Assembly: GCF_900104955.1 (NCBI RefSeq)
Contig: NZ_FNSI01000002.1
Span: 62,001 to 126,000 of the forward strand
Reading direction: 5' to 3'
Source: Beijerinckia sp. 28-YEA-48
GTDB lineage: Bacteria > Pseudomonadota > Alphaproteobacteria > Rhizobiales > Beijerinckiaceae
Length of the DNA: 64,000 nucleotides
Shown here: positions 26,719 through 35,315 of the stretch, in pieces
Position numbering within the stretch: position 1 is the first letter of the stretch
Layout: every line of letters begins with the position of its first letter
Notes under the pieces: generated by a model
The model's input: the letters and a program-made list of their open reading frames with translations, nothing else
What the model was told of the DNA's origin: nothing
The model's database searches: none
Made by a program: the position numbers and the translations under genes

Positions 26719-27636
26719 ATGTCCAAAGCGCCTGCCAAAGCCGGCCTCAGTCTTGTGCGCATCCGCAGCTTCATGGTCGTGGCGGAGGAGATGCAGTTCA
26801 GACGGGCGTCCAAGCGCCTGGGGCTGACGCAGCCCGCCATTAGCGCACATCTGCAGGAGCTTGAGGAATTCCTGGGCGTATCCCTGCTTCGCCGCACCAC
26901 CCGGCAGGTCGAACTGACGGCGGAGGGAAAGCGGTTTCTCGTTCACGCAACCCGTGCCGTAGATCATCTCGACGTGGGCGTGCATGAAATGCGCGACTAC
27001 GGCTCTCTCCAACGGGGGCGCCTCGTGATCGCCGCCGTCCCCTCGATCACCAGCAAAGTACTGCCGTTTGCGCTCGAAGCCTATGGCGCACAATACCCCA
27101 GCGTCCACGTCGAGGTCATGGAGATGATGGCCAGCGAAATCGAACGGGCTGTTCAAGACGGCGAAGCGGACATGGGCTTCATGCCCAAACCCGCGGGCCG
27201 GATGAGCCTGGCTTTCTCACCCCTGATCATGGACCGCTTCGCCGTGGTCGTTCCACAGTCGCACCCCCTGTCGAGACGCAGGACAGTGACGCTTCAGGAC
27301 ATTTCCGGCCAACCTCTGATTACGATGAAAAGAGGCTCGAACATTCGCGACAGTGTCGAAGCAGCATTCATCCGTCGCCGGCGGAAATTCGTGGCCCGTT
27401 TTACGGTCGCGCAGCCCGAAACCGCATTGGCGATGGTATCGGCCAATCTCGGCGTCACCGTTCTGCCGACCATCTATCTAAACGGCGATCTGCCGGTCGC
27501 CGTCGTCGCGATCGAACCGGCCATTCCGCGGGAAGTCGGGGTCGTCCGGCGCAAGGGTGGCCCTCTGTCGCGCACTGCGGCGGAATTTATCAAGCTCACC
27601 GAAAAGATCGTCAGAAACCGTAGATTGATCGGATAG
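26719..27636 (+). CDS. LysR-family transcriptional regulator (paralogue 2)
   Basis: 305-residue LTTR, closely similar throughout to the regulator at 6154-7080 (by eye roughly two-thirds identical). Shared blocks include AKAGLSLVRIRSF, LQELEEFLGV-type recognition-helix flank, LLRRTTR, and KRGSNIRDSVEAAF. The DNA-binding domain is at residues 10-70, the effector domain at 95-300. It is divergent from the flavin monooxygenase and Bug operon. Both paralogues therefore sit beside an operon containing a Bug binding protein, suggesting duplication of a regulator-transport module with new enzymes. Confidence 0.9.
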   Translation: MSKAPAKAGLSLVRIRSFMVVAEEMQFRRASKRLGLTQPAISAHLQELEEFLGVSLLRRTTRQVELTAEGKRFLVHATRAVDHLDVGVHEMRDYGSLQRGRLVIAAVPSITSKVLPFALEAYGAQYPSVHVEVMEMMASEIERAVQDGEADMGFMPKPAGRMSLAFSPLIMDRFAVVVPQSHPLSRRRTVTLQDISGQPLITMKRGSNIRDSVEAAFIRRRRKFVARFTVAQPETALAMVSANLGVTVLPTIYLNGDLPVAVVAIEPAIPREVGVVRRKGGPLSRTAAEFIKLTEKIVRNRRLIG

Positions 27637-27672
27637 AGCTCATTGGCAACCCACCAACTCTCCCAATGAGCT
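27637..27672 (+). terminator. Hairpin directly after the second LysR gene
   Basis: AGCTCATTGG (27637-27646) and CCAATGAGCT (27663-27672) form a perfect ten-base stem starting at the base after the LysR stop codon. There is no clear U-run. The remaining gap to 27903 holds nothing I can identify. Confidence 0.6.
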
Positions 27673-27903
27673 TCGCCAAGTCGCTAAAAGTTATGAACAC
27701 GACAAGTACACTAAAAAAGATCGCGTCCCCATCGACCATGACGGCGTCAGACTCTTTCGAAATGATCAAAACCTATCAATTTCCTCTGCCAGAATGACCC
27801 AGTTCGCTTCCAATCGCATAGGCGACGGCTTTCCTTGCCAGCATCCGCCGATTCATTTGGTTGGACATGCGCCCCTTGGAGCTCAGCGGATCAAGGCTTC
27901 TCT

Positions 27904-28371
27904 CTAACCTTTACTTTCGTCGGCCAGAACTTTGGCACGCTCGATCAAAATATCGAGCTTCTCGATCAGGGCGCGCGTTTCCTTGGCGGAAAAACCTTCC
28001 AGCAACGTATTGTTGCGCTCGACCGCCGCCACCGTCAGATCGGCGTGCAGCGAACGGCCGGCCGCCGTCAGGGTCAATTTGGCCTCGCGGCGATCCTCCG
28101 GGCTTTGACGGCGCGAGACAAGGCCGCGCTTGGCCAGCGCCGCGACAGCGCGGCTGACCTGGGCCGCGTCAAGCAAAGCGTGAAAGGTCAATTCGCGGAT
28201 CGAGATCGGCTGAAACACGCCGAGCAAGGTGACGACCTGCCACTCCACCTGCCCGAGCTCAAAGTTGCTCCGCGCTTGGTTCACCGCCGCGCGAGTCAGA
28301 TATTTGGACAGGGTATTGACATGCGGCGCAATCAGATCGGCCGCGGGAAAAGAAGTTCGGGGGGCGCTCAT
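27904..28371 (-). CDS. MarR-family transcriptional regulator
   Basis: 155 residues from ATG 28371 (MSAPRTSFPAADL). The winged helix-turn-helix is seen in LGQVEWQVVTLLGVFQPISI, then LLDAAQVSRAVAALAKRGLV and the wing RRQSPEDRREAKLTLTAAGR. A helical dimerisation tail follows. The open frame runs much further upstream, but that part overlaps the coding sequence of the amidohydrolase in another frame and lacks any LysR/MarR feature. It is the last gene of the uptake-deaminase operon, 29 bases after it, and likely controls that operon. Confidence 0.88.
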   Translation of the reverse strand: MSAPRTSFPAADLIAPHVNTLSKYLTRAAVNQARSNFELGQVEWQVVTLLGVFQPISIRELTFHALLDAAQVSRAVAALAKRGLVSRRQSPEDRREAKLTLTAAGRSLHADLTVAAVERNNTLLEGFSAKETRALIEKLDILIERAKVLADESKG

Positions 28372-28400
28372 GCCGTCTCTGCTTAAAAGGCGAACAAGCA

Positions 28401-29774
28401 CTAGTAATGGCCGATCGGCGTTAAACTGTCGAGATCGCTGAACGCTGGCAAGGCGGCGGTCGAGCGGCGGCCGTTTCGGATCACGATGCGGTCGGCTTGC
28501 GGACGCCGCAGCCATTCGCCCATGCTTCGGGCGTTGAAAACAATCAGATCCGCCGACCCGCCCGGTCGCAACCGGCTGTCGAACCCCATCGCGGCCGCCG
28601 GCTGCGTCGTCACCGCCGCCGACCAGGCCGCCAGATTTGGCAGGTGCGCCGTCCGCGCCGTCTCGCGCAACACTTCCAGCAGGTCGTAATCGCCATAGGG
28701 GTGGAAGGGGTCGCCGCAATTATCGCTCGCCAGCGCATGGTCAATGCCGCAGGCAGCGATTTCCTGCAATGGCGGCAGACCGCGCCAGCGCGGCGTGCGG
28801 CCCTCGCCGCGATCCTGCAGAAAGGTGTTGATCAGCGGCAGGCTGACGATGCGCACCCCCGCCTGCCCGCACAGCGCGAGGATCGCCTCCCGTTTCGGGT
28901 CGTCGTGGATCGAAAGACTGCAGCAATGGCCGCAGGTGACGCGGCCAGACCAGTCATGGCGCAGGGTCGCCGCCGCCACAGCCTCCAACCCATTCGCCTG
29001 CGTGTCGAGCGTTTCATCTACATGCAGATCGACATCGAGATCATAGAGCCTGGCCAGCGCGAACAGAGCGTCGAGGGCGCGCGCTTGCACATTCGCCTCC
29101 TCTTCCGGCGGGAGCCCCATCACCCTGACCACGCCACCGAGCAATCCGCCGGCCGCCGCAACGCGCGCGCCCAGTCCTTTGGCGCCGTCCTGCAGATAGA
29201 ATTCTATTGGCACCATAGCGACGAGTTGCAGCTTGATCCGATCGGCCCATTGCCGACGCAAACCGTCCATCACGCGCCAGGACCGCTCCGCTTGCGGCCC
29301 GAGCGAATCGAGATGGCTGCGCATGAAGGCGGTGCCGTGAGCCTCCGCGCAACGCAGAGCGAAGGTGGCACGGTCATGCAAATCCTGTTCGGTCCAATGG
29401 ACGTAATCGCCGCGCGTTGCCTCCACCGCGCCCCACAAGGTGCCGCGCCGATTGTCGGCACGATGAGCGATATAGGTTTTGTCGAGGTGGGTGTGGAGAT
29501 CGGCGAACACCGGCAAGACCAGGGCGCCGCCCATCGATGGGGCGTCGCTGCCTTCGCGCGCCGGTGCGATCGCCACGATCTGACGACCTTGGATATCGAT
29601 ATTGACGGCCGCCAGACCATCGCGCGTCGGCCGCACGTCGGTGGCTGCCAGCGCCCCAACGGGCACCTGGCAGTTGGACAGGCGAAGCGGGCCATCGGCC
29701 CGCTCCAAGTCTTTCAGCATCGAATCTTGCAGCATGAAGTCTTGCAGCATGTGTTGCAGCGGATGCCCCATCAT
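28401..29774 (-). CDS. CodA-like amidohydrolase (cytosine/creatinine-deaminase family)
   Basis: 457-residue amidohydrolase of the cytosine-deaminase branch. Metal and catalytic marks are ADLHTHLDKTY (His94, His96), VDLHVDETLDT (His and catalytic Glu), CGHCCSLS, and LASDNCGDPFHPYGD (metal Asp). It would deaminate a pyrimidine, imidazolone or similar ring in the cytoplasm. The N-terminus carries an unusual Met/Leu/Gln-rich stretch encoded by 15-base tandem repeats, and the true start could be one of several Met codons. The stop lies 29 bases before MarR and the start overlaps the permease by four bases, so the substrate is probably the ligand imported by this ABC system. Confidence 0.85.
   Translation of the reverse strand: MMGHPLQHMLQDFMLQDSMLKDLERADGPLRLSNCQVPVGALAATDVRPTRDGLAAVNIDIQGRQIVAIAPAREGSDAPSMGGALVLPVFADLHTHLDKTYIAHRADNRRGTLWGAVEATRGDYVHWTEQDLHDRATFALRCAEAHGTAFMRSHLDSLGPQAERSWRVMDGLRRQWADRIKLQLVAMVPIEFYLQDGAKGLGARVAAAGGLLGGVVRVMGLPPEEEANVQARALDALFALARLYDLDVDLHVDETLDTQANGLEAVAAATLRHDWSGRVTCGHCCSLSIHDDPKREAILALCGQAGVRIVSLPLINTFLQDRGEGRTPRWRGLPPLQEIAACGIDHALASDNCGDPFHPYGDYDLLEVLRETARTAHLPNLAAWSAAVTTQPAAAMGFDSRLRPGGSADLIVFNARSMGEWLRRPQADRIVIRNGRRSTAALPAFSDLDSLTPIGHY
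29709..29760. repeat. 15-base imperfect tandem repeat in the CodA-like gene start
   Basis: Three consecutive 15-base units (29709-29723, 29724-29738, 29739-29753) plus a partial fourth share the core CTTGCAGCAT. They encode a Met-Leu-Gln-rich repeat in the first 22 residues. Because the unit is five codons, gain or loss of a copy keeps frame. Confidence 0.7.
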
Positions 29775-30562
29775 TTCTCCCGCACCAATGCGCTCTCATG
29801 CCAGCGGCTCAGCAGCAGATGCGACATATACGTGGTCACCAAGAAAATCGCCACGCCGGTGAGCGAAATCAGAAACAGGGCGGCGAACATGCGCGGCGTC
29901 TGCAACTGATAGCTGGCCTCGAGAATGCGATACGCCAGGCCCGACGCTTGTCCGCTGGTGCCGGCGACGAATTCGGCCACCACTGCCCCGGTCAGCGATA
30001 AACCACCGGAGATGCGCACGCCCGTCAGGAAATACGGCATGGCGGCGGGGATGCGCAGGCTCAACAAGGTCTGGCTTTGCGTCGCGCCATAAAGGCGGAA
30101 CATATCGCGCAGATTATGATCGACACTGTTGAGACCCACGGTCGCATTGGACAGAACCGGAAAGAAGGCGACCAACCAGGCACAGGCCAACAATGCCAGA
30201 TAAACATTGTCGATCCAGATGATGAGCAGCGGCGCCACGGCGACGACCGGCGTCACCTGCATGATGACCGCATAGGGGAACAGTGTCGTCTCGATGGTCT
30301 TCGACAGGCTGAAGAAGACAGCGATGAGGCCGCCACCAACAACGGCGCAGACGAAGGCCATCGCCGTGATCTCCAATGTCACCAGCAAGGCGTGCGACAG
30401 GAGCCCCCAATCGCGGATCAGAGCTTCGATGATTTTCACCGGCCCGGGGAAAATGAACGGCGAGACATCGAAAGTCCGCACGATCACTTCCCACAGGACG
30501 ATACAGATGATGCCGAGGCCGACAGGCAGGGCAATCCGGCGTATGTTTTTTGAATCGTTCAT
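29771..30562 (-). CDS. ABC transporter permease, SsuC/ThiX type
   Basis: 263-residue inner-membrane permease with about six spans and the coupling-loop segment MFRLYGATQSQTLLSLRIPA. It overlaps its ATPase gene and the deaminase gene by four bases each. The family imports sulfonates, nitrate or thiamine pyrimidine precursors. With a CodA-like deaminase in the operon, a pyrimidine-like substrate is the best guess. Confidence 0.88.
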   Translation of the reverse strand: MNDSKNIRRIALPVGLGIICIVLWEVIVRTFDVSPFIFPGPVKIIEALIRDWGLLSHALLVTLEITAMAFVCAVVGGGLIAVFFSLSKTIETTLFPYAVIMQVTPVVAVAPLLIIWIDNVYLALLACAWLVAFFPVLSNATVGLNSVDHNLRDMFRLYGATQSQTLLSLRIPAAMPYFLTGVRISGGLSLTGAVVAEFVAGTSGQASGLAYRILEASYQLQTPRMFAALFLISLTGVAIFLVTTYMSHLLLSRWHESALVREK

Positions 30563-31320
30563 GCTGCTATCGCTTTTTCAAGGGCATGGGACGCTTTGCG
30601 ACACAGATCGGCATAAGCAGCCGACGTGCGGAATTCCTCGCCACGGGCCGACGGCGCTTCAATGGTGAGATCATCGAAGACGCGCCCGGGGCGCCGGGCC
30701 ATTACCACCACCCGCTCCGACAGATAGACGGATTCGAAGACCGAATGGGTGACGAAGATGGCGGTGAATCTCTGGCTTTCCCAAAGCTGCGCCAGATCGT
30801 TGTTCAGCCGGAAGCGCGTGATTTCATCGAGCGCCGCGAACGGCTCATCGAGCAGCAGAACCTCCGGCTCGGTGACCATGGCGCGAGCCAGGGACACACG
30901 CATCTTCATGCCGCCGGACAATTCACGCGGATAGGCGTTCTCGAAACCCGCCAGCCCGACTTTGGCCAGCGCATCGGCAGCGCGGGCCCGGCGCTCGGCC
31001 TTGGGAACACCCGCCAGTTTCAAAGGCAGCATAACATTCTCAAGCGCTGCCGCCCACGGCATCAAGGTCGGTTCCTGAAACACGAAGCCGATGCGCCCTG
31101 CCCCGCCCACACCGCTGATCGTGCCCGTGGTCGGCTCGATCAGGCGGGCAATCATCCGTAGCACCGTGCTTTTGCCGCAGCCCGATGGACCAAGCAGGCT
31201 GACGAAGCTGCCGGAGCGGATGTCGAGATCGAGATTTTCGACGGCCGTCGTTCCCGAATTGAATGTCTTGGAAATGCCACGCAGTTCCAGCGTGCGGCCC
31301 TCCTTCACCACGTCGGTCAT
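30559..31320 (-). CDS. ABC transporter ATPase, SsuB/TauB type
   Basis: 253 residues from ATG 31320 (MTDVVKEGRTLEL), which overlaps the stop of the binding-protein gene (ATGA); the longer open frame lies inside that gene. Walker A is GPSGCGKST, the signature LSGGMKMRVSLARAMV, and Walker B VLLLDEPFAALD. It drives the neighbouring permease. Confidence 0.9.
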   Translation of the reverse strand: MTDVVKEGRTLELRGISKTFNSGTTAVENLDLDIRSGSFVSLLGPSGCGKSTVLRMIARLIEPTTGTISGVGGAGRIGFVFQEPTLMPWAAALENVMLPLKLAGVPKAERRARAADALAKVGLAGFENAYPRELSGGMKMRVSLARAMVTEPEVLLLDEPFAALDEITRFRLNNDLAQLWESQRFTAIFVTHSVFESVYLSERVVVMARRPGRVFDDLTIEAPSARGEEFRTSAAYADLCRKASHALEKAIAA

Positions 31321-32327
31321 TTCAACCCCACCCGCTTGTTGACGAACTGCAGGGTGTAAGCCTTGGACACATCGACATTGCCCGGCAGAACGCCACTGTC
31401 GACCAGAGCCTTGTAATAGTCCTTCCAACGCTCGTCGGTCATGGCGCCGATGCCGAGCTGGCGTGCATCGCCCGCTTCGACGAAACCATCGCGGCGCATC
31501 ACATCCATCGCGAAACGGATATGGTCGTCGGACATGTCCGGGTTGTTCTGCTTGATGAGATCATTGCCCGGCTTCGCGTCACCGTTAAGATAGTCAGCCC
31601 AACCTTCGATCGAGGCATCGACGAATTTTTGAACAAAGTCTGGCCGGCTGGCGATCGTCTTGTGTGTCGCCGCTATGGTCACGGCATAGGGCCGATAGCC
31701 ATAGTCATCGAGCAGGAACATGACCGGCTTTTCCATGCCGGCCTTCTGTAACGCATAGGGTTCGGTCGTCGCCAGGCCTTGCTGGATCGACGCCTTGTCG
31801 GCAAGGAAAGGCGCGATGGAGAACGTGTAGGGTTTGACGTTGCGATCCTTGAAGCCGAAACGTTGGCGCAGAAACGGCCAGAACGTCGCCATGCCCAAAG
31901 CACCGATATAGGCGGTGCGATCGACCATATCTTCCAGCTTGGCGTAGCCTTGGCCGGGATGGCCGAGGAGAACGCGCGGGTCCTTCTGAAAGATTGCGGC
32001 GATGGCGGTGATCGGCGCGCCCTCACGCGCCGCGTTGAGCGCCGAACCGCTGCTGCCGATCGAGAATGTCACCTTGCCGGAGATCAGCAATGGCGCCGGA
32101 TTGCTTTGCGGATTGCCGAGTTGGATATCGACCTGCAGACCGTGCTTTCTATAGATGCCCTTGGCCACGGCCTGGAAAAAGCCGCCGAACTCCGCCTCGG
32201 CGCGCCAGCCGATATAAAGCGAGGCTTTTTCCAGCGGCGCCGTCTCCGGCGTCTGAGCCGATGCGCCAAAAGGCGCGCCGGCCAGCAGGAGAGCCGCGAA
32301 GCTCGCCTGGATCAATCGTTGTGTCAT
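31317..32327 (-). CDS. ABC transporter substrate-binding protein, NMT1/THI5-like
   Basis: About 336 residues from the second of two adjacent ATGs (32327), which is preceded by GAGGGAAGG. It has a signal peptide (LIQASFAALLLAGAPFGASAQ) and the mature start KASLYIGWRAEAEFGGFFQA. Family segments are GIYRKHGLQVDIQLGNPQSN and GKVTFSIGSSG. This is the exported receptor of the operon. Similar folds bind pyrimidine precursors of thiamine, sulfonates and riboflavin. A slightly longer start at 32342 is possible. Confidence 0.85.
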   Translation of the reverse strand: MTQRLIQASFAALLLAGAPFGASAQTPETAPLEKASLYIGWRAEAEFGGFFQAVAKGIYRKHGLQVDIQLGNPQSNPAPLLISGKVTFSIGSSGSALNAAREGAPITAIAAIFQKDPRVLLGHPGQGYAKLEDMVDRTAYIGALGMATFWPFLRQRFGFKDRNVKPYTFSIAPFLADKASIQQGLATTEPYALQKAGMEKPVMFLLDDYGYRPYAVTIAATHKTIASRPDFVQKFVDASIEGWADYLNGDAKPGNDLIKQNNPDMSDDHIRFAMDVMRRDGFVEAGDARQLGIGAMTDERWKDYYKALVDSGVLPGNVDVSKAYTLQFVNKRVGLK

Positions 32328-32352
32328 CATCCCTTCCCTCATTGTCTCGTCT

Positions 32353-33273
32353 TCAAGCGTCGAAAAAGCCGCTGCAGTCGATGGGCTTCTCCAGGAGGCC
32401 CGCACCATGCAAAACGCGGACCCAGCCGGCGTACATGTTCTGCACGTCCGGTGCGTTCAGCGGAAAAGCGTGGAAGAGCGTGGTCTGAAAACCAATCTCC
32501 CTGAGAATGCCGATCTGTTGTCCAGTCTGGCGTGCCATGGCGTCGAGCGCGGCGGATGGATCGTCATAAATGGCGGCGATCGCCTCGTTCAGAATGTCAT
32601 TGGTGGCGATGAAAAGCTCGGGATTTTCGGCATAAGTCTTCTTCGTCGTCCACCAGTTGGAGACAAGCGAAGGATTGCCCGTCGCCGCCATGGCAAGGGA
32701 ACCAGCTCCGAAAACCTCGTCCACCTCCCGCCCCAGACCGCGCCGGCGCATGATGGTGATGAACGGCTCGACGCAGATGGCGACATCCACCTCGCCCGCC
32801 GCCAGCGCGTCCGGCATTTTGTGGAACGGCATGGTCTTCCACGCGATCTTGTTCGTATCGACGCCATGGTTGTTGAACAGATAGAGCGGCGCCGAATGGG
32901 TGATGCCGCCATCAAGCGCGAAGGCCGCCAAGGTCTTGTTCTCAAAATCCTGCGGCTTTTCGATCTGAATGCCATCGCGCGCGACGATATTCATGAAATC
33001 AGCCGTATGACCGTTCATCGAGCCGCGCAGCGCCGCCGCCGAGACGAACTTGGTGTCGAGCCCGAAGCGCTCGCGCGCCATGATGGTCAAGGTTGGGCCA
33101 GAGAAGGAAATATCCATCTGGCCGGCGCGCATGTCCTCGATCGCCTGTACATTGGTGCGGTCGACGAAGACGGGATCGATCCCGCGCTTGCGGAACAAGC
33201 CGAAGTCAATCGCACAAAAGAGCGGCAGAAGCCCCATCATCGGATCGGGATGATTGTCGATTCTCAATTTCAT
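32353..33273 (-). CDS. NMT1/THI5-like protein without signal peptide
   Basis: 306-residue protein with the NMT1-like fold but no signal peptide: it begins MKLRIDNHPDPMMGLLPLF, directly on the first strand. It contains MDISFSGPTLTIMARERFG and DALAAGEVDVAICVEPFI, matching the ligand-cleft segments of binding proteins. It is the first gene of the operon, 25 bases before the exported binding protein. Without a signal it is probably cytoplasmic, as an enzyme (THI5 or phthalate-decarboxylase-like families use this fold) or a ligand carrier. Function unknown. Confidence 0.75.
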   Translation of the reverse strand: MKLRIDNHPDPMMGLLPLFCAIDFGLFRKRGIDPVFVDRTNVQAIEDMRAGQMDISFSGPTLTIMARERFGLDTKFVSAAALRGSMNGHTADFMNIVARDGIQIEKPQDFENKTLAAFALDGGITHSAPLYLFNNHGVDTNKIAWKTMPFHKMPDALAAGEVDVAICVEPFITIMRRRGLGREVDEVFGAGSLAMAATGNPSLVSNWWTTKKTYAENPELFIATNDILNEAIAAIYDDPSAALDAMARQTGQQIGILREIGFQTTLFHAFPLNAPDVQNMYAGWVRVLHGAGLLEKPIDCSGFFDA

Positions 33274-33565
33274 GATTGTCTAGTCTCACTCAGATAAACG
33301 ACCTGCGCCGCAGGCGTTTCTTTTGACGTCATACGCGCGGCAACACCGCACGCGAGCCCCTCGGCCGCGACGTTGTCTGCGCACCCTCCACCACATCTGA
33401 AAGCAACGCCGTGAGGCGATCGCTTCTCCTCGTGCTTGTCGCCTCGCTTTCAGCCGCGTTGACCCACAGAGAATTGCATGACATTATCATGTAAATTTTC
33501 GCTGTCAAAAATTTTTAGATCGCCAGGCAGGGGCGTGTGTGGACCTGCTCAAAAAAGGGGGACCG
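33274..33565. promoter_or_regulatory. Divergent promoter region between ABC operon and porin
   Basis: 292 bases without a gene. The 3' part (33470-33530) is AT-rich and contains a dyad, CATGA-N5-TCATG (33477-33491), about 75 bases before the porin start. It probably holds the promoters of both the porin and the uptake operon; exact -35/-10 elements are not clear. Confidence 0.35.
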
Positions 33566-35080
33566 ATGACGAGATTAGCTGTGGTGTTGACCAGCGGAGC
33601 GGCCATGCTGCTGCCCGTTGCCGCGCAGGCGGCGGATTTGCCGGGCCGCAAATCCGCGCCCGTCGAATATGTGCGCGTGTGCGACGCCTATGGTGCAGGC
33701 TTCTATTGGATTCCTGGCACCGACACCTGCCTGAAGATTGGCGGGCGCGTTCGTGTCGATAGCTGGTACACGCCGGCCAAGAATGCGGTGCAAATGCGCT
33801 CTGCCGGTGGCCCGGCCTATGCCGGGCCTCCCGGCGGCGGCAATGCCAGCGCCACTTTCGTCAGCGCCAATGCGGTTGATTCCATAGGCTGGTATGCGCG
33901 CGCGATCCTGACCATGGATGCGCGCACGCAATCGGCATGGGGAACGGTGCAGACCGCGATGACCTTGCGTTTCGCGGCACAATCCGGCCTGGCGCAAACA
34001 GCGCCCTATCTTGGCTACGCCTCCGGCCTTTTCGCCAATGCGGGCACGAATGCGCCGACCTTCATCGAAGCCGCCTATATCCGTTTCGCCGGCTTCACCA
34101 TCGGCCAAGCGGCGACTAATTTCCAGTTCCTCACGGTCTTTCCGCTGCATACGCCATGGTTCGGTAGCTTCCCCGGCGGCACACGCCAGATCGCTTACAC
34201 GGCATCGTTTGGCAGCGGTCTGTCCGCGACGCTGGCGCTGGAAAACCGGGGCGACATGCCACAGTCCGGCACGGCTGGCGCGCTCGGCTTCAATCCCTGG
34301 TCGGCGACAGCCGCCACGGCGACGGGCAACGGGCCGCAGCGTCTGCCAGCCGTTGTCGCCAATGTTCGTCTCGACCAGTCGTGGGGCGCGGCGATGGTGT
34401 CGGGCGCGGTGCTCGAAAACACCGCGAATTTCGCCACGCCGGCCGTGCAGGCCACGACGGGCGGAACCGGCCCGATGATGCGCAAGACAGGCTGGGCCGT
34501 CGGCGCAGGTTTGCGCGTCAACCTGCCGATGATCGCCGCCGGCGATCATTTTCAGGGCTGGATCTCTTATGGCGTCGGCGCGTTGGATTATGTGGCGTTC
34601 ACCGGGATCAACAGCAATCTCGGCTTCACCGCGAGCTATCTCGGTGGCTTCCTGCGGGCGGACCGCAACATGACGATCTATTGCCCCAGCGCTGGCTGCA
34701 CGCGCCCCGGCGCGGAACAGACCGGCGCGTTCAACATCGCCGGCATCTTCACCCACTATTGGACGCCATCCCTGCGCTCGCATTTCTTTGCCTCGTTGGT
34801 CCGGCTCACGCCAGGCACCGTGACCCGCAACACCGACTGGACGAACGGCGGCCTTTCGACCGTCACCAGCTGGTCGACGCAGGGCAGCTTGATCTGGTCG
34901 CCGGTCCGCAATTTCGATCTCGGCGTGGAGCTCTCTTATGCGCGCCTGTCGCAGCGTCTGGCCGGCTTCGCCGGTGGTGCACCCACCGCCGTGCCCTGCG
35001 CACCCGCCTCCCCCATGTGCCTGGCCAATATCAGCCCCGGCAACTGGACCGTGCGGATGCGTGCCGAGCGGGTTTTCTAG
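33566..35080 (+). CDS. Outer-membrane porin, Porin_2 family (Rhizobiales type)
   Basis: 504-residue beta-barrel porin. ATG 33566 has GGGGGA just upstream; the signal peptide (LTSGAAMLLPVAAQAADLPG) is followed by PVEYVRVCDAYGAGFYWIPG and TDTCLKIGGRVR, with two cysteines, which marks the Hyphomicrobiales porins. Aromatic strand ends recur to the C-terminal MRAERVF, where the terminal Phe fits the Bam recognition signal. General diffusion pore. It is a single gene flanked by a promoter region and a strong terminator. Confidence 0.92.
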   Translation: MTRLAVVLTSGAAMLLPVAAQAADLPGRKSAPVEYVRVCDAYGAGFYWIPGTDTCLKIGGRVRVDSWYTPAKNAVQMRSAGGPAYAGPPGGGNASATFVSANAVDSIGWYARAILTMDARTQSAWGTVQTAMTLRFAAQSGLAQTAPYLGYASGLFANAGTNAPTFIEAAYIRFAGFTIGQAATNFQFLTVFPLHTPWFGSFPGGTRQIAYTASFGSGLSATLALENRGDMPQSGTAGALGFNPWSATAATATGNGPQRLPAVVANVRLDQSWGAAMVSGAVLENTANFATPAVQATTGGTGPMMRKTGWAVGAGLRVNLPMIAAGDHFQGWISYGVGALDYVAFTGINSNLGFTASYLGGFLRADRNMTIYCPSAGCTRPGAEQTGAFNIAGIFTHYWTPSLRSHFFASLVRLTPGTVTRNTDWTNGGLSTVTSWSTQGSLIWSPVRNFDLGVELSYARLSQRLAGFAGGAPTAVPCAPASPMCLANISPGNWTVRMRAERVF

Positions 35081-35140
35081 ACTTCGATCTCATCGGCGGA
35101 CATTTGCCTCAGCACAGAAAACCCACACCCTGAAGCGGCC

Positions 35141-35175
35141 AATGAGCGAAGGGCCAGACTGGCCTTTCGCTCATT
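35141..35175 (+). terminator. Strong terminator hairpin after the porin gene
   Basis: A 16-base stem (35141-35156 with 35160-35175) with a three-base loop GAC and a single G-U pair, 60 bases after the porin stop. Followed by ATTACTC and not by a clean U-run, but the stem is long and stable. The rest of the gap to 35315 holds nothing identified. Confidence 0.75.
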
Positions 35176-35315
35176 ACTCAAGCATCAGTTTCGGCATGGA
35201 TATTTTCTCTCACGCAGCGTGTCCTTCCCTACGTCCACCTCCATCAAGATAGACCCTAAATCATGGCTGACGCCGTCGTCATTTCTCAATCGATTCATCA
35301 ATCGCGGGGTGCGTT

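Noticed and set aside
28497-29909. Long plus-strand open frame opposite the CodA-like gene
   Set aside because: It is antisense to a protein with clear metal-site motifs. The frame has Arg/His/Gln-rich, low-hydrophobicity composition typical of antisense frames in GC-rich DNA.
33575-34783. Minus-strand frame of about 400 codons opposite the porin
   Set aside because: The porin has a signal peptide, family N-terminus and terminal Phe; the opposite frame is Arg/Gly-rich with no domain.
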